Virus record (IMG/VR): IMGVR_UViG_3300046715_000149
Span: 1 to 64,000 of that record
DNA from: a virus
Length of the DNA stretch: 64,000 bases
Direction: 5' to 3' (one strand)
Positions 55,901 to 63,980 of the stretch are shown here, one piece after another (positions within the stretch are counted from its first letter, which is position 1; each line of letters opens with the position of its first letter). Made by a program: the position numbers and the translations under genes. The notes beneath the pieces are model-generated. The model had not been told where the DNA came from, made no database searches, and saw nothing but the letters and a program-made list of their open reading frames with translations.

Positions 55901-56614
55901 GGCTCGGCCAAGAAGTTCCTCGGCTCGGCGATCGGCTGGATCACCGGCATCGGCGGTCCGGTCTCCGGGTCGCTCAACAACGTGCAGCGCGCCGTGCAGG
56001 CCCGGGCGTTCGTGCAGAACCAGGCGGGCAAGCCCTACATCTGGGCGTCGGCCGGACCGCGCGGCTACGACTGCTCCGGAATCGTCAGCGCGGCGTACAA
56101 CATCCTCAAGGGCAACAACCCGTACAGCCATACGTTCTCCACCGAGAGCCTGCCCGGTCGGTGGTTCGACACCCGGCAGAAGCTCGGCACGCTGATGGCC
56201 GGCTGGTCGCACCCGGGCCAGAGTCCGGCGTCGGCGTCCGTCGGTCACATGGCCGGGCAGATCGCGGGCATGCCGTTCGAGTCGACCGGATCGTCCGGCG
56301 TCCGGATCGGCGCCCGGGCCCGCCGGTTCACGCAGTTCGCCAACACCGGTGCCGCGCGGGCGTCGGGCGGGCTCATCGATTTCCCGCCGGTCCGGCTGTT
56401 CGACAAGGGCGGGCTGTGGCCGTCCGGCACGCTCGGTGCCAACATGTCCGGACGCACCGAGTACGTGGACCCGACCGGCCGCGGCGGATCGCGGACCTAC
56501 CAGATCACCATCAACGTCGCGGCCGGCGCGCATCCGGTCGAGGTGGGCCGGCAGGCGGTGATCGCGATCCAGGCGTTCGAGAACGCGAACGGCGCGGCCT
56601 GGCGGAAGCCGTGA
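52931..56614 (+). CDS. Tape measure protein with C-terminal NlpC/P60-like domain
   Basis: A 1227-residue protein, the longest in the window, setting tail length. The first 300 residues have hydrophobic stretches (IALMAAKTTLFAGTAAAAAPG). The middle is repetitive and Ala/Val/Trp-rich with many membrane-like helices. Residues about 1015-1130 carry an NlpC/P60-like peptidase pattern: C1048 in YDCSG and H1106 in VGHMAG, with GKPYIWASAGPRG upstream. This domain could open peptidoglycan during DNA entry. Confidence 0.85.
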   Translation: MVALASAFVRVRPQVDRNEFAKAAEQVGQDAGKVYGDAFARGSDGKLSDSRSKMVKESEKAAGDAGGKSGRAFGKSFGRETDKSSGAFSKAIALMAAKTTLFAGTAAAAAPGIIHLTAALAPAVGVIAGLPAVLAAGGAAMATFKVATGGVGKAITAGLTGTAKQAQKALDALPPSAQRFTKVIVGLKPKIDALRQSVAERFFRPLTDDIKPLADKYFPLIKTQMSNLAGPLGGLAEQFTKTARSSRVFSAVSSVFKNTRVSVILLRGAIDPLTKALAAVISATAGKLPGLAQGFADGAAKVGVFLQKAAASGQISQFFQAGLTTLKQLGGIVVNVGSILQSVFSAATATGNNLLGNLKALTSQAAAFLKSVQGSSALASLFGTLAQFGQALRTSLGAVLPAIATSIQILAPAVAGLAGPFAQLIVAVAPLLPMFAGWAAVIITKLTPAITTLSKFLAEHTDVVKAAATAVGAFLAVQKLAAAAIAIQAAGGLLAYAKGLQLVTTLTKIWTGAQAALDVVLNANPIGLVVVAIAALVAGIVLAYKHSETFRNIVQAVWGAIKVAIGATVDWIVNVAWPAIKKAWDAIAAAGLWLWHNVIEPVWHGIQAVISFVVAAVKTYIAIIVAEFKFVAGIALWLWHNIFEPVFNGIKKVVEIWWLATEIVFKLFADVTRVIVGAAVGFLKSVFTAVFGFIKDKVITPWWTTIQLIFNAFRSYVIGPIAAAAEFLRSLFARIFTAIGNTVIGWYRNYIAPIFTAVRNAWNTLALGFSIIYNTKIKPVFDAFVGFIKGTVVKGFQTGVSLISKAWSAVQAAAKAPVTFVVNHVINPFINGLNKAASIVGVKDRVEPIKGFATGGQLPAYATGGRIAGAPSAVDNRLAPATIPGVGAVKLAGGEYVVNAQDTAKALPLLKWVNAGMKGGAAGISRYLGRPLTEFPGDGSEGWAFADGGLVGWTKDVWGALTNPGATIRKPFEALLNQIPGVGMIKDFLIGSAKKFLGSAIGWITGIGGPVSGSLNNVQRAVQARAFVQNQAGKPYIWASAGPRGYDCSGIVSAAYNILKGNNPYSHTFSTESLPGRWFDTRQKLGTLMAGWSHPGQSPASASVGHMAGQIAGMPFESTGSSGVRIGARARRFTQFANTGAARASGGLIDFPPVRLFDKGGLWPSGTLGANMSGRTEYVDPTGRGGSRTYQITINVAAGAHPVEVGRQAVIAIQAFENANGAAWRKP

Positions 56615-57894
56615 CCGGCTGGATCGTCGAGGTCGGGCTGGCCATCGGCGCGACCATCCCGACGACCACGTTCATCGTCGGGTCGGCGAGCCAGGGCATC
56701 ATCGGCACCAACCTGATCGGCACGGCGAACATGCTGGCCGACCTGTCCGACCGCAAGCAGGAGATCAGCGTCTCGCGCACCAGCGACCGCACGGCCGGGC
56801 CGCTGATCACCTACAACGCAGGCACGGCGACGGTGAAGCTGCTCAACATGGACGGCGCGCTCGACCCGTACGTTCTCGAGGCGGCCGGGCTGACCGGGCC
56901 GGGCGTCATCCTGCGACTGCGGTATCAGGTGCCGAGCGGCACGATCCAGCCGGTGTTCTACGGGTTCATCGACTCGTGGGACCCGGACGCCACCTCGCCG
57001 ACCGTCGGCATCGTGACGATCACCGCGACCGACGGGTTCATCCTGCTCAACCAGGCCACGGACACGCTCGTGTCCCCGGTCGGCGCGAACGAGAGCGTCA
57101 CGGCGCGGGTCACCCGCGTGCTCGACGCGATGACCTGGCCCGCCGGACTGCGGTCGCTCGGCGCAACCAGCGAGATCCTCCAGGCCACCTCGTTCGGGTC
57201 GCCAGGGCTGGAGATGATCCAGGACGCGGTCAAGGCCGAGATCGGCGAGTTCTACCAGCAGCCCGACGGAGTGATGTTCCTGCGCGGCCGCCACGCGATC
57301 CAGACCGACGCGCGCTCGGCCACCTCGCAGGCCACCTTCGGCAGCAACCGGGCCGGCGGCGAGATCCCGTACGTCGGCCGCCCGGTCACCGCGTGGGACA
57401 AGACCGGCATGCACAACCGCGTCAAGGCCACCATCGACGGCTCGACCAACGTCCAGATCGCGCAGGACGCGACCAGCATCGGGCTCTACGGCACGGCCTA
57501 CACGGTGGAGGAGTCGGCGCTCAAGCTGACGCTCGACAGTTCGGCGCTGTCGTGGGCGAGCTACGTGCTGGCCGCGGACGTGAAGCCGACCTTCCGGTTC
57601 TCCGGGATCACGCTCAACTCAGCGCTCGAGCAGATCGGTGTGCCGACGCTGGATCAGCAGTTCGGCCGGGTGCTGGGCGACCGGGTCACGGTGGTCCGGC
57701 GACCACCCGCGCAGCCGTACGGCTCGATCGTCGACTCGCGGGAGCTCTACGTCCAGGGCATCAGCCACACGTGGAACGCCAAGAGCAAGCAGACGCTGAC
57801 CACCTTCGACCTGCAGCCGGTCAGCAAGCTGCCCTTCTTCGTCATCGGCTCTGCCACGCAGGGCGTCATCGGACAGAGCGTCATCGCCTGGTAG
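56611..57894 (+). CDS. Minor tail protein (distal tail region)
   Basis: A 427-residue protein from a GTG overlapping the tape measure stop. It is beta-rich, with GSASQGIIGTNLIGTANML near the N-terminus and a similar GSATQGVIGQSVIAW at the very end. The position after the tape measure and the size fit a minor tail/baseplate hub protein of actinophages. Confidence 0.7.
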   Translation: MTGWIVEVGLAIGATIPTTTFIVGSASQGIIGTNLIGTANMLADLSDRKQEISVSRTSDRTAGPLITYNAGTATVKLLNMDGALDPYVLEAAGLTGPGVILRLRYQVPSGTIQPVFYGFIDSWDPDATSPTVGIVTITATDGFILLNQATDTLVSPVGANESVTARVTRVLDAMTWPAGLRSLGATSEILQATSFGSPGLEMIQDAVKAEIGEFYQQPDGVMFLRGRHAIQTDARSATSQATFGSNRAGGEIPYVGRPVTAWDKTGMHNRVKATIDGSTNVQIAQDATSIGLYGTAYTVEESALKLTLDSSALSWASYVLAADVKPTFRFSGITLNSALEQIGVPTLDQQFGRVLGDRVTVVRRPPAQPYGSIVDSRELYVQGISHTWNAKSKQTLTTFDLQPVSKLPFFVIGSATQGVIGQSVIAW

Positions 57895-57903
57895 GAGCGC
57901 ACC

Positions 57904-58509
57904 ATGCCATTCAAGGTCTTCACCAACGGGAGCGTGCTCCCGGACACCGACCTGAACGACTACCTGATGGAGCAAGCGGTCATCTCCTGCACGTCGGGTA
58001 CCCGGCCGGGCTCGCCGAACAACGGCATGACCATCTTCGAGACCGACACGAACCGGTACGCGTGCTATAGCACCTCGGCCGTTGCGTGGCTGTACTTCGG
58101 CCAGGTCATCACCGGCGGGTGGACCCCCACGCTGACCGCAGTGACGACCAACCCGACGCTCGGCTCCGGCGGCGGGCAGAACGGCCGGTTCACGCTGTTC
58201 GGCGGGAAGTGGTGCACGCTGCGGTTCTCGATCGCCTTCGGCACGTCCGGCACCAACGCGGGCAGTGGGCAGTATCTGGTCGCGCTGCCGTTCACGGCGT
58301 CGTCCGCCATCACCGGCGGCGTCCCGAACACTGCGGGAGGTGTCGTGCGAGCCGGCGGGTCGGTCGCCACCGTGACGTGGTTCGCCTCGTCGGGATCGAC
58401 CACGATGGCGGCGCTGACCACGTCGGGCAGCAACGTGGCCAGCGGCGCGCCGGGCGCGTGGGGCGTCAACGACTACCTCAGCGGGACGTTCACGTACGAG
58501 ATCGCCTAG
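57904..58509 (+). CDS. Minor tail or tail-tip protein
   Basis: A 201-residue protein. The N-terminal 60 residues (FTNGSVLPDTDLNDYLMEQAV, then GTRPGSPNNGMTIFETDTN) follow a pattern common at the start of phage tail-tip and fibre proteins; the rest is a Gly/Ser/Thr-rich beta domain. It probably contacts the host. The gene overlaps the leftward phosphodiesterase end by four bases. Confidence 0.7.
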   Translation: MPFKVFTNGSVLPDTDLNDYLMEQAVISCTSGTRPGSPNNGMTIFETDTNRYACYSTSAVAWLYFGQVITGGWTPTLTAVTTNPTLGSGGGQNGRFTLFGGKWCTLRFSIAFGTSGTNAGSGQYLVALPFTASSAITGGVPNTAGGVVRAGGSVATVTWFASSGSTTMAALTTSGSNVASGAPGAWGVNDYLSGTFTYEIA

Positions 58510-59333
58510 CAGGCGGTGGCGCGCCAGGCCACGTAGGCGGCGGGCTTGCCGGTGATGAAGCCCGAGACCAGAAGCTTTCCGGAAGAATCCCGGTAGGTTG
58601 CCATGCGTGCCCACTCGCTGGCGTCGTCTCCGGCGGCCGGGTCCGCCCACGCGTAGACCCGCAGTCCGGCGCCGGTCCACTTGGTCAGCCGCGCGCCGGT
58701 GATCGCGTCGTGATGCTTGAGCAGGATGCTCGCGTGCGGGGTGATGTCCGCCGGGTCCGCGTCGCCGACCGACTGGTCCAGCGCGCGGGTGTAGCCGGGC
58801 AGCCGGACGGCCACCTGATCCAGGACGGCCGGGTCGAAGGACTCGAGCGCGGGCTTCGGGCCTCCGGCGCCGGCCTGGCTGGTGAGCGCGGCGATGAACA
58901 TCGCCCACTGCGCCTCGGTCGGCATCACCTTCGGCTCGACGAACATGTAGGCCTTGTCCACGCTCTGGTCGTTCATGATCTCGGCGAGGGTCGGCACGGG
59001 CTGGCCGTCGGCGGTGCGCAGATTTGCGATTTGCGCAAATGTCAAATCCGCAACCGCGCCCGTTCCGTCCGTGGTCCGGTCGACCGTCTCGTCGTGCATG
59101 ATGACCGGCACGTCGTCGGAGGTGAAGCGGACGTCGGTCTCCCAGAAGCCGACACCGGAGTTGCTCGCCTGGCGGAACGCGTTGCGGGTGTTCTCGACGT
59201 ACCGCTCGGTCCCGCCGCGGTGCGCGACCGGTCCGGGCGTGGCGCACGTGGCCGCGCTCGCGGGAACGGCCGAGGCGGCGAGCACGAGCGGGACGACGGC
59301 GGCCACCGCGAGCGGCCGGAGGATTCTCATCAT
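58506..59333 (-). CDS. Secreted glycerophosphodiester phosphodiesterase
   Basis: A 275-residue protein. It has a signal peptide (MMRILRPLAVAAVVPLVLAAS, cut near ASAA). The GDPD domain has AHRGGTERYVENT with H38, R39, E47 and N48, then ETDVRFTSD with E65 and D67, and VIMHDETVDRTTDG with H80 and D81. These enzymes hydrolyse glycerophosphodiesters from phospholipids or teichoic acids. It faces against the late genes between tail-tip and lysin genes. No family promoter is seen upstream. It could alter the lysogen surface or aid release. Confidence 0.85.
   Translation of the reverse strand: MMRILRPLAVAAVVPLVLAASAVPASAATCATPGPVAHRGGTERYVENTRNAFRQASNSGVGFWETDVRFTSDDVPVIMHDETVDRTTDGTGAVADLTFAQIANLRTADGQPVPTLAEIMNDQSVDKAYMFVEPKVMPTEAQWAMFIAALTSQAGAGGPKPALESFDPAVLDQVAVRLPGYTRALDQSVGDADPADITPHASILLKHHDAITGARLTKWTGAGLRVYAWADPAAGDDASEWARMATYRDSSGKLLVSGFITGKPAAYVAWRATAC
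59021..59048. repeat. AT-rich inverted repeat inside the phosphodiesterase gene
   Basis: GATTTG..ATTTGCGCAAAT..CAAATC, with a perfect 12-bp palindromic centre. It stands out in GC-rich DNA. It may be a protein-binding site, or simply coding for the ANLR-type segment. Confidence 0.3.
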
Positions 59334-59374
59334 GCCGTAAGCATGCACCAACGGCCCACTTAGGAGAGACCACC

Positions 59375-60361
59375 ATGTCGATCGAGGGAGTGGACTACGC
59401 CGACAGCCGGCCCAGCGCGAGCGCACTGAAAGCCGCCGGCAAGCACTTCGCCGTCAGGTACGGCGGACCAGGCCGGGCCAGCAAGCAGCTGACGGCGAGC
59501 GAGGCAGATGCGCTTCGGGCGACAGGAATCGACATCGTGGCCAACGCCGAAGGTGCCGCCTCGGGATTCAAGGGGAAGGCGACAGGGCGAACCTGGGCAC
59601 AGCAGGCTCTCGATCACTTCGGCCCGCTGGGAATGCCGGAGGGCCGGCCGGTGTATTTCTCTGTCGACTGGGACGCCGGGTCTGCCGATTGGGCCGGTAT
59701 CGACGCGGCGCTCTCCGGTGCTGCGGGGGTCCTCGGCGCCGGGCGGGTCGGCGTGTACGGCAGCTACGACACCGTCGCCCACTGCAAGCAGGCGGGATCG
59801 GCGTCGTGGTTCTGGCAGACCTACGCATGGAGCGGCGGCAAATGGCATCCGGCTGCCCACCTTCAGCAGTACAAGAACGGCGTGACCATCGGGGGAGCCG
59901 ACTGCGACCTCGACCGCGCGATGACCGACGACTACGGACAATGGGGAGTGAGTGACGTGAGTGAAGCAGAGGTCACCAGCGCGCTGACCAAGTTCTTCTC
60001 GGTCGGCAGTCAGCCGGTCAGCAAGGGCGGGCTGCCCGAGTCGAAAATCGGCCACGATGCCAGCTCGCAGGGCGTGCCGGACACCATCTCCGGCGGCACG
60101 ATCACCCTGTACGGGCTGATCGGGAAGATCGGGACGCAGGTGCTGCTCGCGCGCAAGGACCTCGCCGACCTGGCCGGTAGGGATCTGGTAGATGAGGATG
60201 CTATCGCGGCGAGCGTGCTGATGGGGCTGACCCCCGAGCGCCTCGGCGCCGCAATCGTGGCCGCGGGGCTGACGCCGAGCGCACTGGTCGCCGCGATCCC
60301 GGACGACCTGGCCGAACAGGTGCTCGCGCTGCTGGGCGAGAAGCTCCGCCCGTCGCAGTGA
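59375..60361 (+). CDS. Endolysin with DUF1906 glycoside-hydrolase-like domain
   Basis: A 328-residue protein. Residues about 1-190 form a DUF1906 domain (Rv2525c-like, TIM-barrel hydrolase): MSIEGVDYADSRPS, GRPVYFSVDWDAG, GVYGSYDTV and a late DCDLDRAM. The C-terminal part is helical and may bind the wall or assemble the enzyme. It probably cuts peptidoglycan at lysis. The holin-type genes follow directly, and TAGGAGAGACCACC precedes the ATG. Confidence 0.8.
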   Translation: MSIEGVDYADSRPSASALKAAGKHFAVRYGGPGRASKQLTASEADALRATGIDIVANAEGAASGFKGKATGRTWAQQALDHFGPLGMPEGRPVYFSVDWDAGSADWAGIDAALSGAAGVLGAGRVGVYGSYDTVAHCKQAGSASWFWQTYAWSGGKWHPAAHLQQYKNGVTIGGADCDLDRAMTDDYGQWGVSDVSEAEVTSALTKFFSVGSQPVSKGGLPESKIGHDASSQGVPDTISGGTITLYGLIGKIGTQVLLARKDLADLAGRDLVDEDAIAASVLMGLTPERLGAAIVAAGLTPSALVAAIPDDLAEQVLALLGEKLRPSQ

Positions 60362-60783
60362 CCTGGACCGCACGGGCCCTGACGCATCGGGTCGGCCGCC
60401 GCGGGGCTATCCTGCTGATCCTCGCGATCATCGACGTCGCGTACGGGATGAGCCTGGTCGGGCCTGCCGCCGAGACGCTCGGGTCGGCCGCGACCATCTG
60501 GCGCCAGCACTACGCGCCGCTGTGGGTATGGGGGATGGGCTGGCTGGTCATCGCCGCGATCCTGATCGTTTCGGCGTTCCTGCGCAATGATCGCTTCGGC
60601 TACGCTGCGGCCATCGGATGGAAGATCGCTTGGAGCGTCTCGACGCTGGCATCGTGGATCGTCGGTGGCGTTCCCCGGGGCTGGTTGAGCAGCATCATCT
60701 GGGCGGTCGTCGCCGGAATGGTCATGGTCATCGCGGGATGGCCGGAGCCGCACACGATCGCGCGAGTAGAGGGACATGGATGA
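60358..60783 (+). CDS. Multi-pass membrane protein, possible holin
   Basis: A 141-residue protein from a GTG overlapping the lysin stop. It has about four hydrophobic segments (about residues 17-37, 53-71, 81-99, 107-126). Position and topology fit a holin that lets endolysin reach the wall. It overlaps the next gene by ATGGATGA-type coupling. Confidence 0.65.
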   Translation: MTWTARALTHRVGRRGAILLILAIIDVAYGMSLVGPAAETLGSAATIWRQHYAPLWVWGMGWLVIAAILIVSAFLRNDRFGYAAAIGWKIAWSVSTLASWIVGGVPRGWLSSIIWAVVAGMVMVIAGWPEPHTIARVEGHG

Positions 60784-61250
60784 TCGAGGCAGCTACGCAG
60801 ACGCCGTCGGTCACGCAGACGTGGCTGCCGGCCGCGCTGTCTGCGCTCGCGGCCCTCGTCGGCGCCTGGCTGGTCTACCGCAACGCCACCAAGGCGAACC
60901 GGATCACCGAGCAGAACGAGCTGGCCGGCCAGCAACTGGCGTGGACCAAGCAAGCGATGGACGAGGCGCGGGTGGCCAAGGACGACGCCAAGACGGCGAC
61001 GACTGCGGCTCGGGCGGCGACCGACGCGGCCAACGCGGCGACCAGCCGCGCCACGGCGGCCGAGAGTCGGCTGACCGAGGTGCTGGACACCGCGGGCAAG
61101 CTGATGGAGTGGATCGCCCGGGTCGTCCGTAAGGCGCACGAGGTGGACCAGAACGACAGCACGGCGGCCGACGTCCGGGAACTGCTGCGCGTGATCAACG
61201 GCGGGCCGCCCGAGATCTCGGCGTCGCAGATCAAACGGAAGGCGCGGTAG
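60780..61250 (+). CDS. Membrane-anchored coiled-coil protein
   Basis: A 156-residue protein with one N-terminal hydrophobic segment (about residues 14-34), then a long Ala-rich coiled coil (AKTATTAARAATDAANAAT). The layout is like accessory lysis proteins in actinophage lysis cassettes. Exact role unknown. Confidence 0.65.
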   Translation: MIEAATQTPSVTQTWLPAALSALAALVGAWLVYRNATKANRITEQNELAGQQLAWTKQAMDEARVAKDDAKTATTAARAATDAANAATSRATAAESRLTEVLDTAGKLMEWIARVVRKAHEVDQNDSTAADVRELLRVINGGPPEISASQIKRKAR

Positions 61251-61814
61251 ATGGCGATCCGGCCGGGCTTCAACTCGGAGCTCAACCTCGTCGCGGCTGG
61301 CCCGACGACGTGGGCGCTGACCGTGCCGCTCGTGTGGACCGGAACGAAGGGCGACACGTTCGTCGTGCCGACGGGATTTCTGACCGACTTCGCGACCGTG
61401 CCGCGGTTCCTGCACTGGGAGGTCTCGCCGTACGGCGCCTACACCCGCGCGGCCGTGCTGCACGACTGGTTGCTGGTCAGCCTGGCCGAATGGGACCGAG
61501 AGGTCAGCCGCGAGGGCGGCGGGGCGTGGCTGCCGCCCGCGAACTCGCGCGACTGTGACGGGATCTTCCGGCGGGTGATGGAGGACCTCGGCGTGCCGTG
61601 GGCGAAGCGCTGGACGATGTGGACCGCAGTGCGGTGGGCGTCGCTGTTCAACTCGCGGCGCGCGTACGGCCGGCGCATCGGCCGGGACCTGCCGGCCATG
61701 CTTGGCATGACCCTGCTCGCGCTGCCGGTGAGCTTGCCCGGCGCGCTCGGCGTACTGATCTCGCTCGGCCTGCTCAAGATAGTCAACATGCTCGCGCGCA
61801 TCGTGCGCGCGTGA
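61251..61814 (+). CDS. DUF1353 family protein with C-terminal membrane segment
   Basis: A 187-residue protein. GFLTDFATVPRFLHW and RAAVLHDWLLVS match DUF1353, a phage-specific family near lysis genes. A hydrophobic segment lies near the C-terminus (about residues 147-180). Function unknown. It starts immediately after the preceding stop. Confidence 0.75.
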   Translation: MAIRPGFNSELNLVAAGPTTWALTVPLVWTGTKGDTFVVPTGFLTDFATVPRFLHWEVSPYGAYTRAAVLHDWLLVSLAEWDREVSREGGGAWLPPANSRDCDGIFRRVMEDLGVPWAKRWTMWTAVRWASLFNSRRAYGRRIGRDLPAMLGMTLLALPVSLPGALGVLISLGLLKIVNMLARIVRA

Positions 61815-61828
61815 AGGAGGCGGAAGCC

Positions 61829-62134
61829 ATGGCAACACCCACCGTCCGGGACCTCGGCGCATCGTTGGTCCGGACCTTCGTCGCGACCGCGGTCGGCGTC
61901 GGCATCGCGTGGCTGGCGAAGAACGCGCACTTCGTGATCGACGACGCCACGTCGGCCGGCCTGGTGCAGGCGTTCACCGGCGTGGTCATCGGCGCCTACT
62001 ACTTGGTGATCCGTACGCTCGAGACCAAGGTCCCCGGGTTCGGATGGCTGCTCGGCCTGGCCAAGCTGCCGACCTACCCGGCGGCCACAGGTGAGGTGCC
62101 GGTCCCCGCGTCGGGTAGCGTTCCGACCAAGTAG
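61829..62134 (+). CDS. Holin-like membrane protein
   Basis: A 101-residue protein with two hydrophobic segments (about residues 14-30 and 45-62) and a short polar tail. GAAGGAGGCGGAAGCC precedes the ATG; a GTG at 61811 in frame is possible. It is the last late gene before the terminator. A phage holin of the two-segment type is likely. Confidence 0.65.
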   Translation: MATPTVRDLGASLVRTFVATAVGVGIAWLAKNAHFVIDDATSAGLVQAFTGVVIGAYYLVIRTLETKVPGFGWLLGLAKLPTYPAATGEVPVPASGSVPTK

Positions 62135-62161
62135 CTTCCGGGGTCGAGCACCCGGACAGAG

Positions 62162-62200
62162 AACCGCCCCCGAACCGTCGCGGCCCGGGGGCGGTTTTTC
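62162..62200 (+). terminator. Rho-independent terminator of the late operon
   Basis: AACCGCCCCCG pairs with CGGGGGCGGTT around a 13-base loop, followed by TTTTC. It ends the rightward late transcription unit. Confidence 0.85.
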
Positions 62201-62211
62201 TGTGTCCGGAG

Positions 62212-62640
62212 CTAGTGCTTGTGGTCGCGGCAGTGCACGACGACGCCGGGGCAGTCGCCCTTGCGGCGGGTCACCAGCGCGAGTCCGATCCCGCCGAGGA
62301 CGACCAGCGCGCCGAGCGCGGCCGGGCGGTCCAGCGCGCCGGCCATGGATCGAAGCGCGAGGTAGAGCAGGCTGACGCCCGCAGCGAGCACGACGGTCAG
62401 GATGCTGCCACCGATCAGCATCGGCTTGAGCACCGGGTGCCGTTTACCCCACGCGATCGGCTGGTCGACCAGCACCGTCACGTCGGCGGTCACCGTGCCG
62501 TCGCCGTTGCGGCGCAGGGCCACAGCGCGCGGGTCGGTCACCAGACGGCCCTGTCGGTACTGGGTGAGCAGGGCCGCGCGGACCTGCGGGGCCGTGCCCA
62601 CGATCGGCAGGTTGCGCGGCACGAGGTTGCTGCTGGTCAT
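62212..62640 (-). CDS. Membrane protein of unknown function
   Basis: A 142-residue protein starting MTSSNLVPRNLPIVGTA; a soluble N-terminal half and two hydrophobic segments (about residues 74-96, 104-122), with two cysteines near the C-terminus (DCPGVVVHC). GAGAGGGGCAGACG precedes the ATG. No family is recognised. Confidence 0.65.
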   Translation of the reverse strand: MTSSNLVPRNLPIVGTAPQVRAALLTQYRQGRLVTDPRAVALRRNGDGTVTADVTVLVDQPIAWGKRHPVLKPMLIGGSILTVVLAAGVSLLYLALRSMAGALDRPAALGALVVLGGIGLALVTRRKGDCPGVVVHCRDHKH

Positions 62641-62703
62641 CGTCTGCCCCTCTCGGTGATCTGATGATAGAGCATCGGGCATACAGTGCGTCCTTGCTCA
62701 CGA

Positions 62704-62740
62704 CAAAGCCCCTGCTCGGGGGTCGGGAGCAGGGGCTTTG
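62704..62740. terminator. Bidirectional terminator
   Basis: CAAAGCCCCTGCTC pairs with GAGCAGGGGCTTTG around a 9-base loop. It lies after the leftward gene 62758-63135. Confidence 0.85.
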
Positions 62741-62757
62741 TCCGGGGTGGGGAAGGA

Positions 62758-63135
62758 TCAGGAGGCGAGCAGCGCCACTGCGTACGCGCCCAGGCCGAGC
62801 CAGACGAGAACGGTGAGCAGGCCGCGGACGATCAGGAACGGCGCCGAGGGAACCTCCACCCGCCAGGCGGCGACCGTGCCGATCGCGGCGACGGTCGCTA
62901 CTAGGATGAAGCCGATGGGCAGGTGGCCGAGGCCCGGACCCGCGCCGGTGAAGAGCGGGACGAACACGTGCGCGAACAGCCACCACGCGCCGAGGCCGAT
63001 CGTGCCGGCCCCGACCAGGATGCCGGTGGGCACGGCGCCGAAACGCCGGAAGCGCAGCCAGCGGGCGTGCCGGGTGCCGTAGTCGGCAGCAGCGGCGCGT
63101 TCAGCCGTGGCGTTCCACTCTTCCTTGCTCAGCAT
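62758..63135 (-). CDS. Multi-pass membrane protein of unknown function
   Basis: A 125-residue protein with three hydrophobic segments (about residues 35-55, 72-90, 98-121). The ATG at 63135 has GAGAGG about 8 bases upstream. It is its own transcription unit, bounded by the terminator at 62704-62740. Role unknown. Confidence 0.65.
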   Translation of the reverse strand: MLSKEEWNATAERAAAADYGTRHARWLRFRRFGAVPTGILVGAGTIGLGAWWLFAHVFVPLFTGAGPGLGHLPIGFILVATVAAIGTVAAWRVEVPSAPFLIVRGLLTVLVWLGLGAYAVALLAS

Positions 63136-63230
63136 CCCGGTTACCTCTCGTCTCCCCTCGGTGTCTCCATTAGAACACGGAGCGTCGTCACCGCCTCGTC
63201 ATCGCGCTGACGATATGGTCGCGCAGTAGA

Positions 63231-63515
63231 TCACGGGCCGTAATCCGCTCGTCGGGCTTTGAGCGTGTAGGCGTCCAGATCGTTACGCAGGGCATCGATC
63301 CGAGCGATCACGTACGGGCCATCTTCCTTGTCATCCAGTTCGCCGCGCGAGCGGAGTTCGGCCAGCAGTTCGGCACCGGTTGCGTTAGCCAGTCCGTGGC
63401 TGTTCATCGCCTCGACGACCAGCGCGGCGTCTTCGGCGGTGAACATGACGCCGATGTACGCGCCGTCGCGATAGAGGTTCTGCGGCTGGTGGTTGCCGAC
63501 GCGGTAGGCGGTCAC
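63231..63515 (-). CDS. Small protein of unknown function
   Basis: A 94-residue protein starting MTAYRVGNHQPQNLYR; a beta-hairpin-like start followed by helices (EDAALVVEAMNSHG). It overlaps the winged-helix gene by four bases. No family is recognised. Confidence 0.65.
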   Translation of the reverse strand: MTAYRVGNHQPQNLYRDGAYIGVMFTAEDAALVVEAMNSHGLANATGAELLAELRSRGELDDKEDGPYVIARIDALRNDLDAYTLKARRADYGP

Positions 63516-63745
63516 GGCTCGACCCTCGGCGCAGCGGTGAGTGTCCAGGTCTTCGCGCCGTTCGCAGCCACACCGGCCGCACGGACCTCGCCATAGCCGA
63601 CGAGCCGCTTGATCGAGCCGCGCACGTGGGTGACGCTGAGGAGGAGCTGGTCGGAGATCTCGCCGATGGTCTCCGGCACTTCGCCCCTGCGGATCAGGTT
63701 CGCGAGGTGGTCGGTGACCTGGCGGTCGACGTGGTCGGTGGCCAT
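63512..63745 (-). CDS. Winged-helix DNA-binding protein
   Basis: A 77-residue protein with the winged-helix order: helices (VTDHLANLIRRGEVPET, IGEISDQLLLSVTHVRGSIKRL) and a wing (GEVRAAGVAANGAKTWTLT). Likely a small transcription regulator. It could be a repressor of one of the operator families in the window; this is a guess. Confidence 0.65.
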   Translation of the reverse strand: MATDHVDRQVTDHLANLIRRGEVPETIGEISDQLLLSVTHVRGSIKRLVGYGEVRAAGVAANGAKTWTLTAAPRVEP

Positions 63746-63746
63746 G

Positions 63747-63980
63747 TCAGCCCTCCTCCGTTCCGGCGGCGAGGCGGGCGTGGTGGTCGGCTGCGGGCAG
63801 CGGCAGCGTGCCGCTTCCCTCGCAGGGCACCTTGTGCCAGCGGCCGGGCTCCGAGCGCATGTGTTTGACGGTGAGTCCGGCCTTGGTCAGCTTGGGCCAG
63901 TCGCGGCAGGTCTGGCATTGGCCCCGCGTCTGGTCGGCCCAGTCGGGGCGCGCATCCGCTTGGTTGTTGAGGGTGGTCAC
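63747..63980 (-). CDS. Small cysteine-containing protein
   Basis: A 77-residue protein from a GTG at 63980 preceded by CCAGGAGAAACCAC. CQTCRDW at the N-terminal part and a later Cys may bind zinc. It ends one base before the ATG of the winged-helix gene, with which it is probably co-transcribed. Confidence 0.6.
   Translation of the reverse strand: MTTLNNQADARPDWADQTRGQCQTCRDWPKLTKAGLTVKHMRSEPGRWHKVPCEGSGTLPLPAADHHARLAAGTEEG

Noticed and set aside
54287-56533. A 748-residue open frame on the minus strand opposite the tape measure gene
   Set aside because: Low-complexity Asp/Arg/His-rich sequence typical of antisense GC-rich DNA. The plus strand encodes the tape measure.
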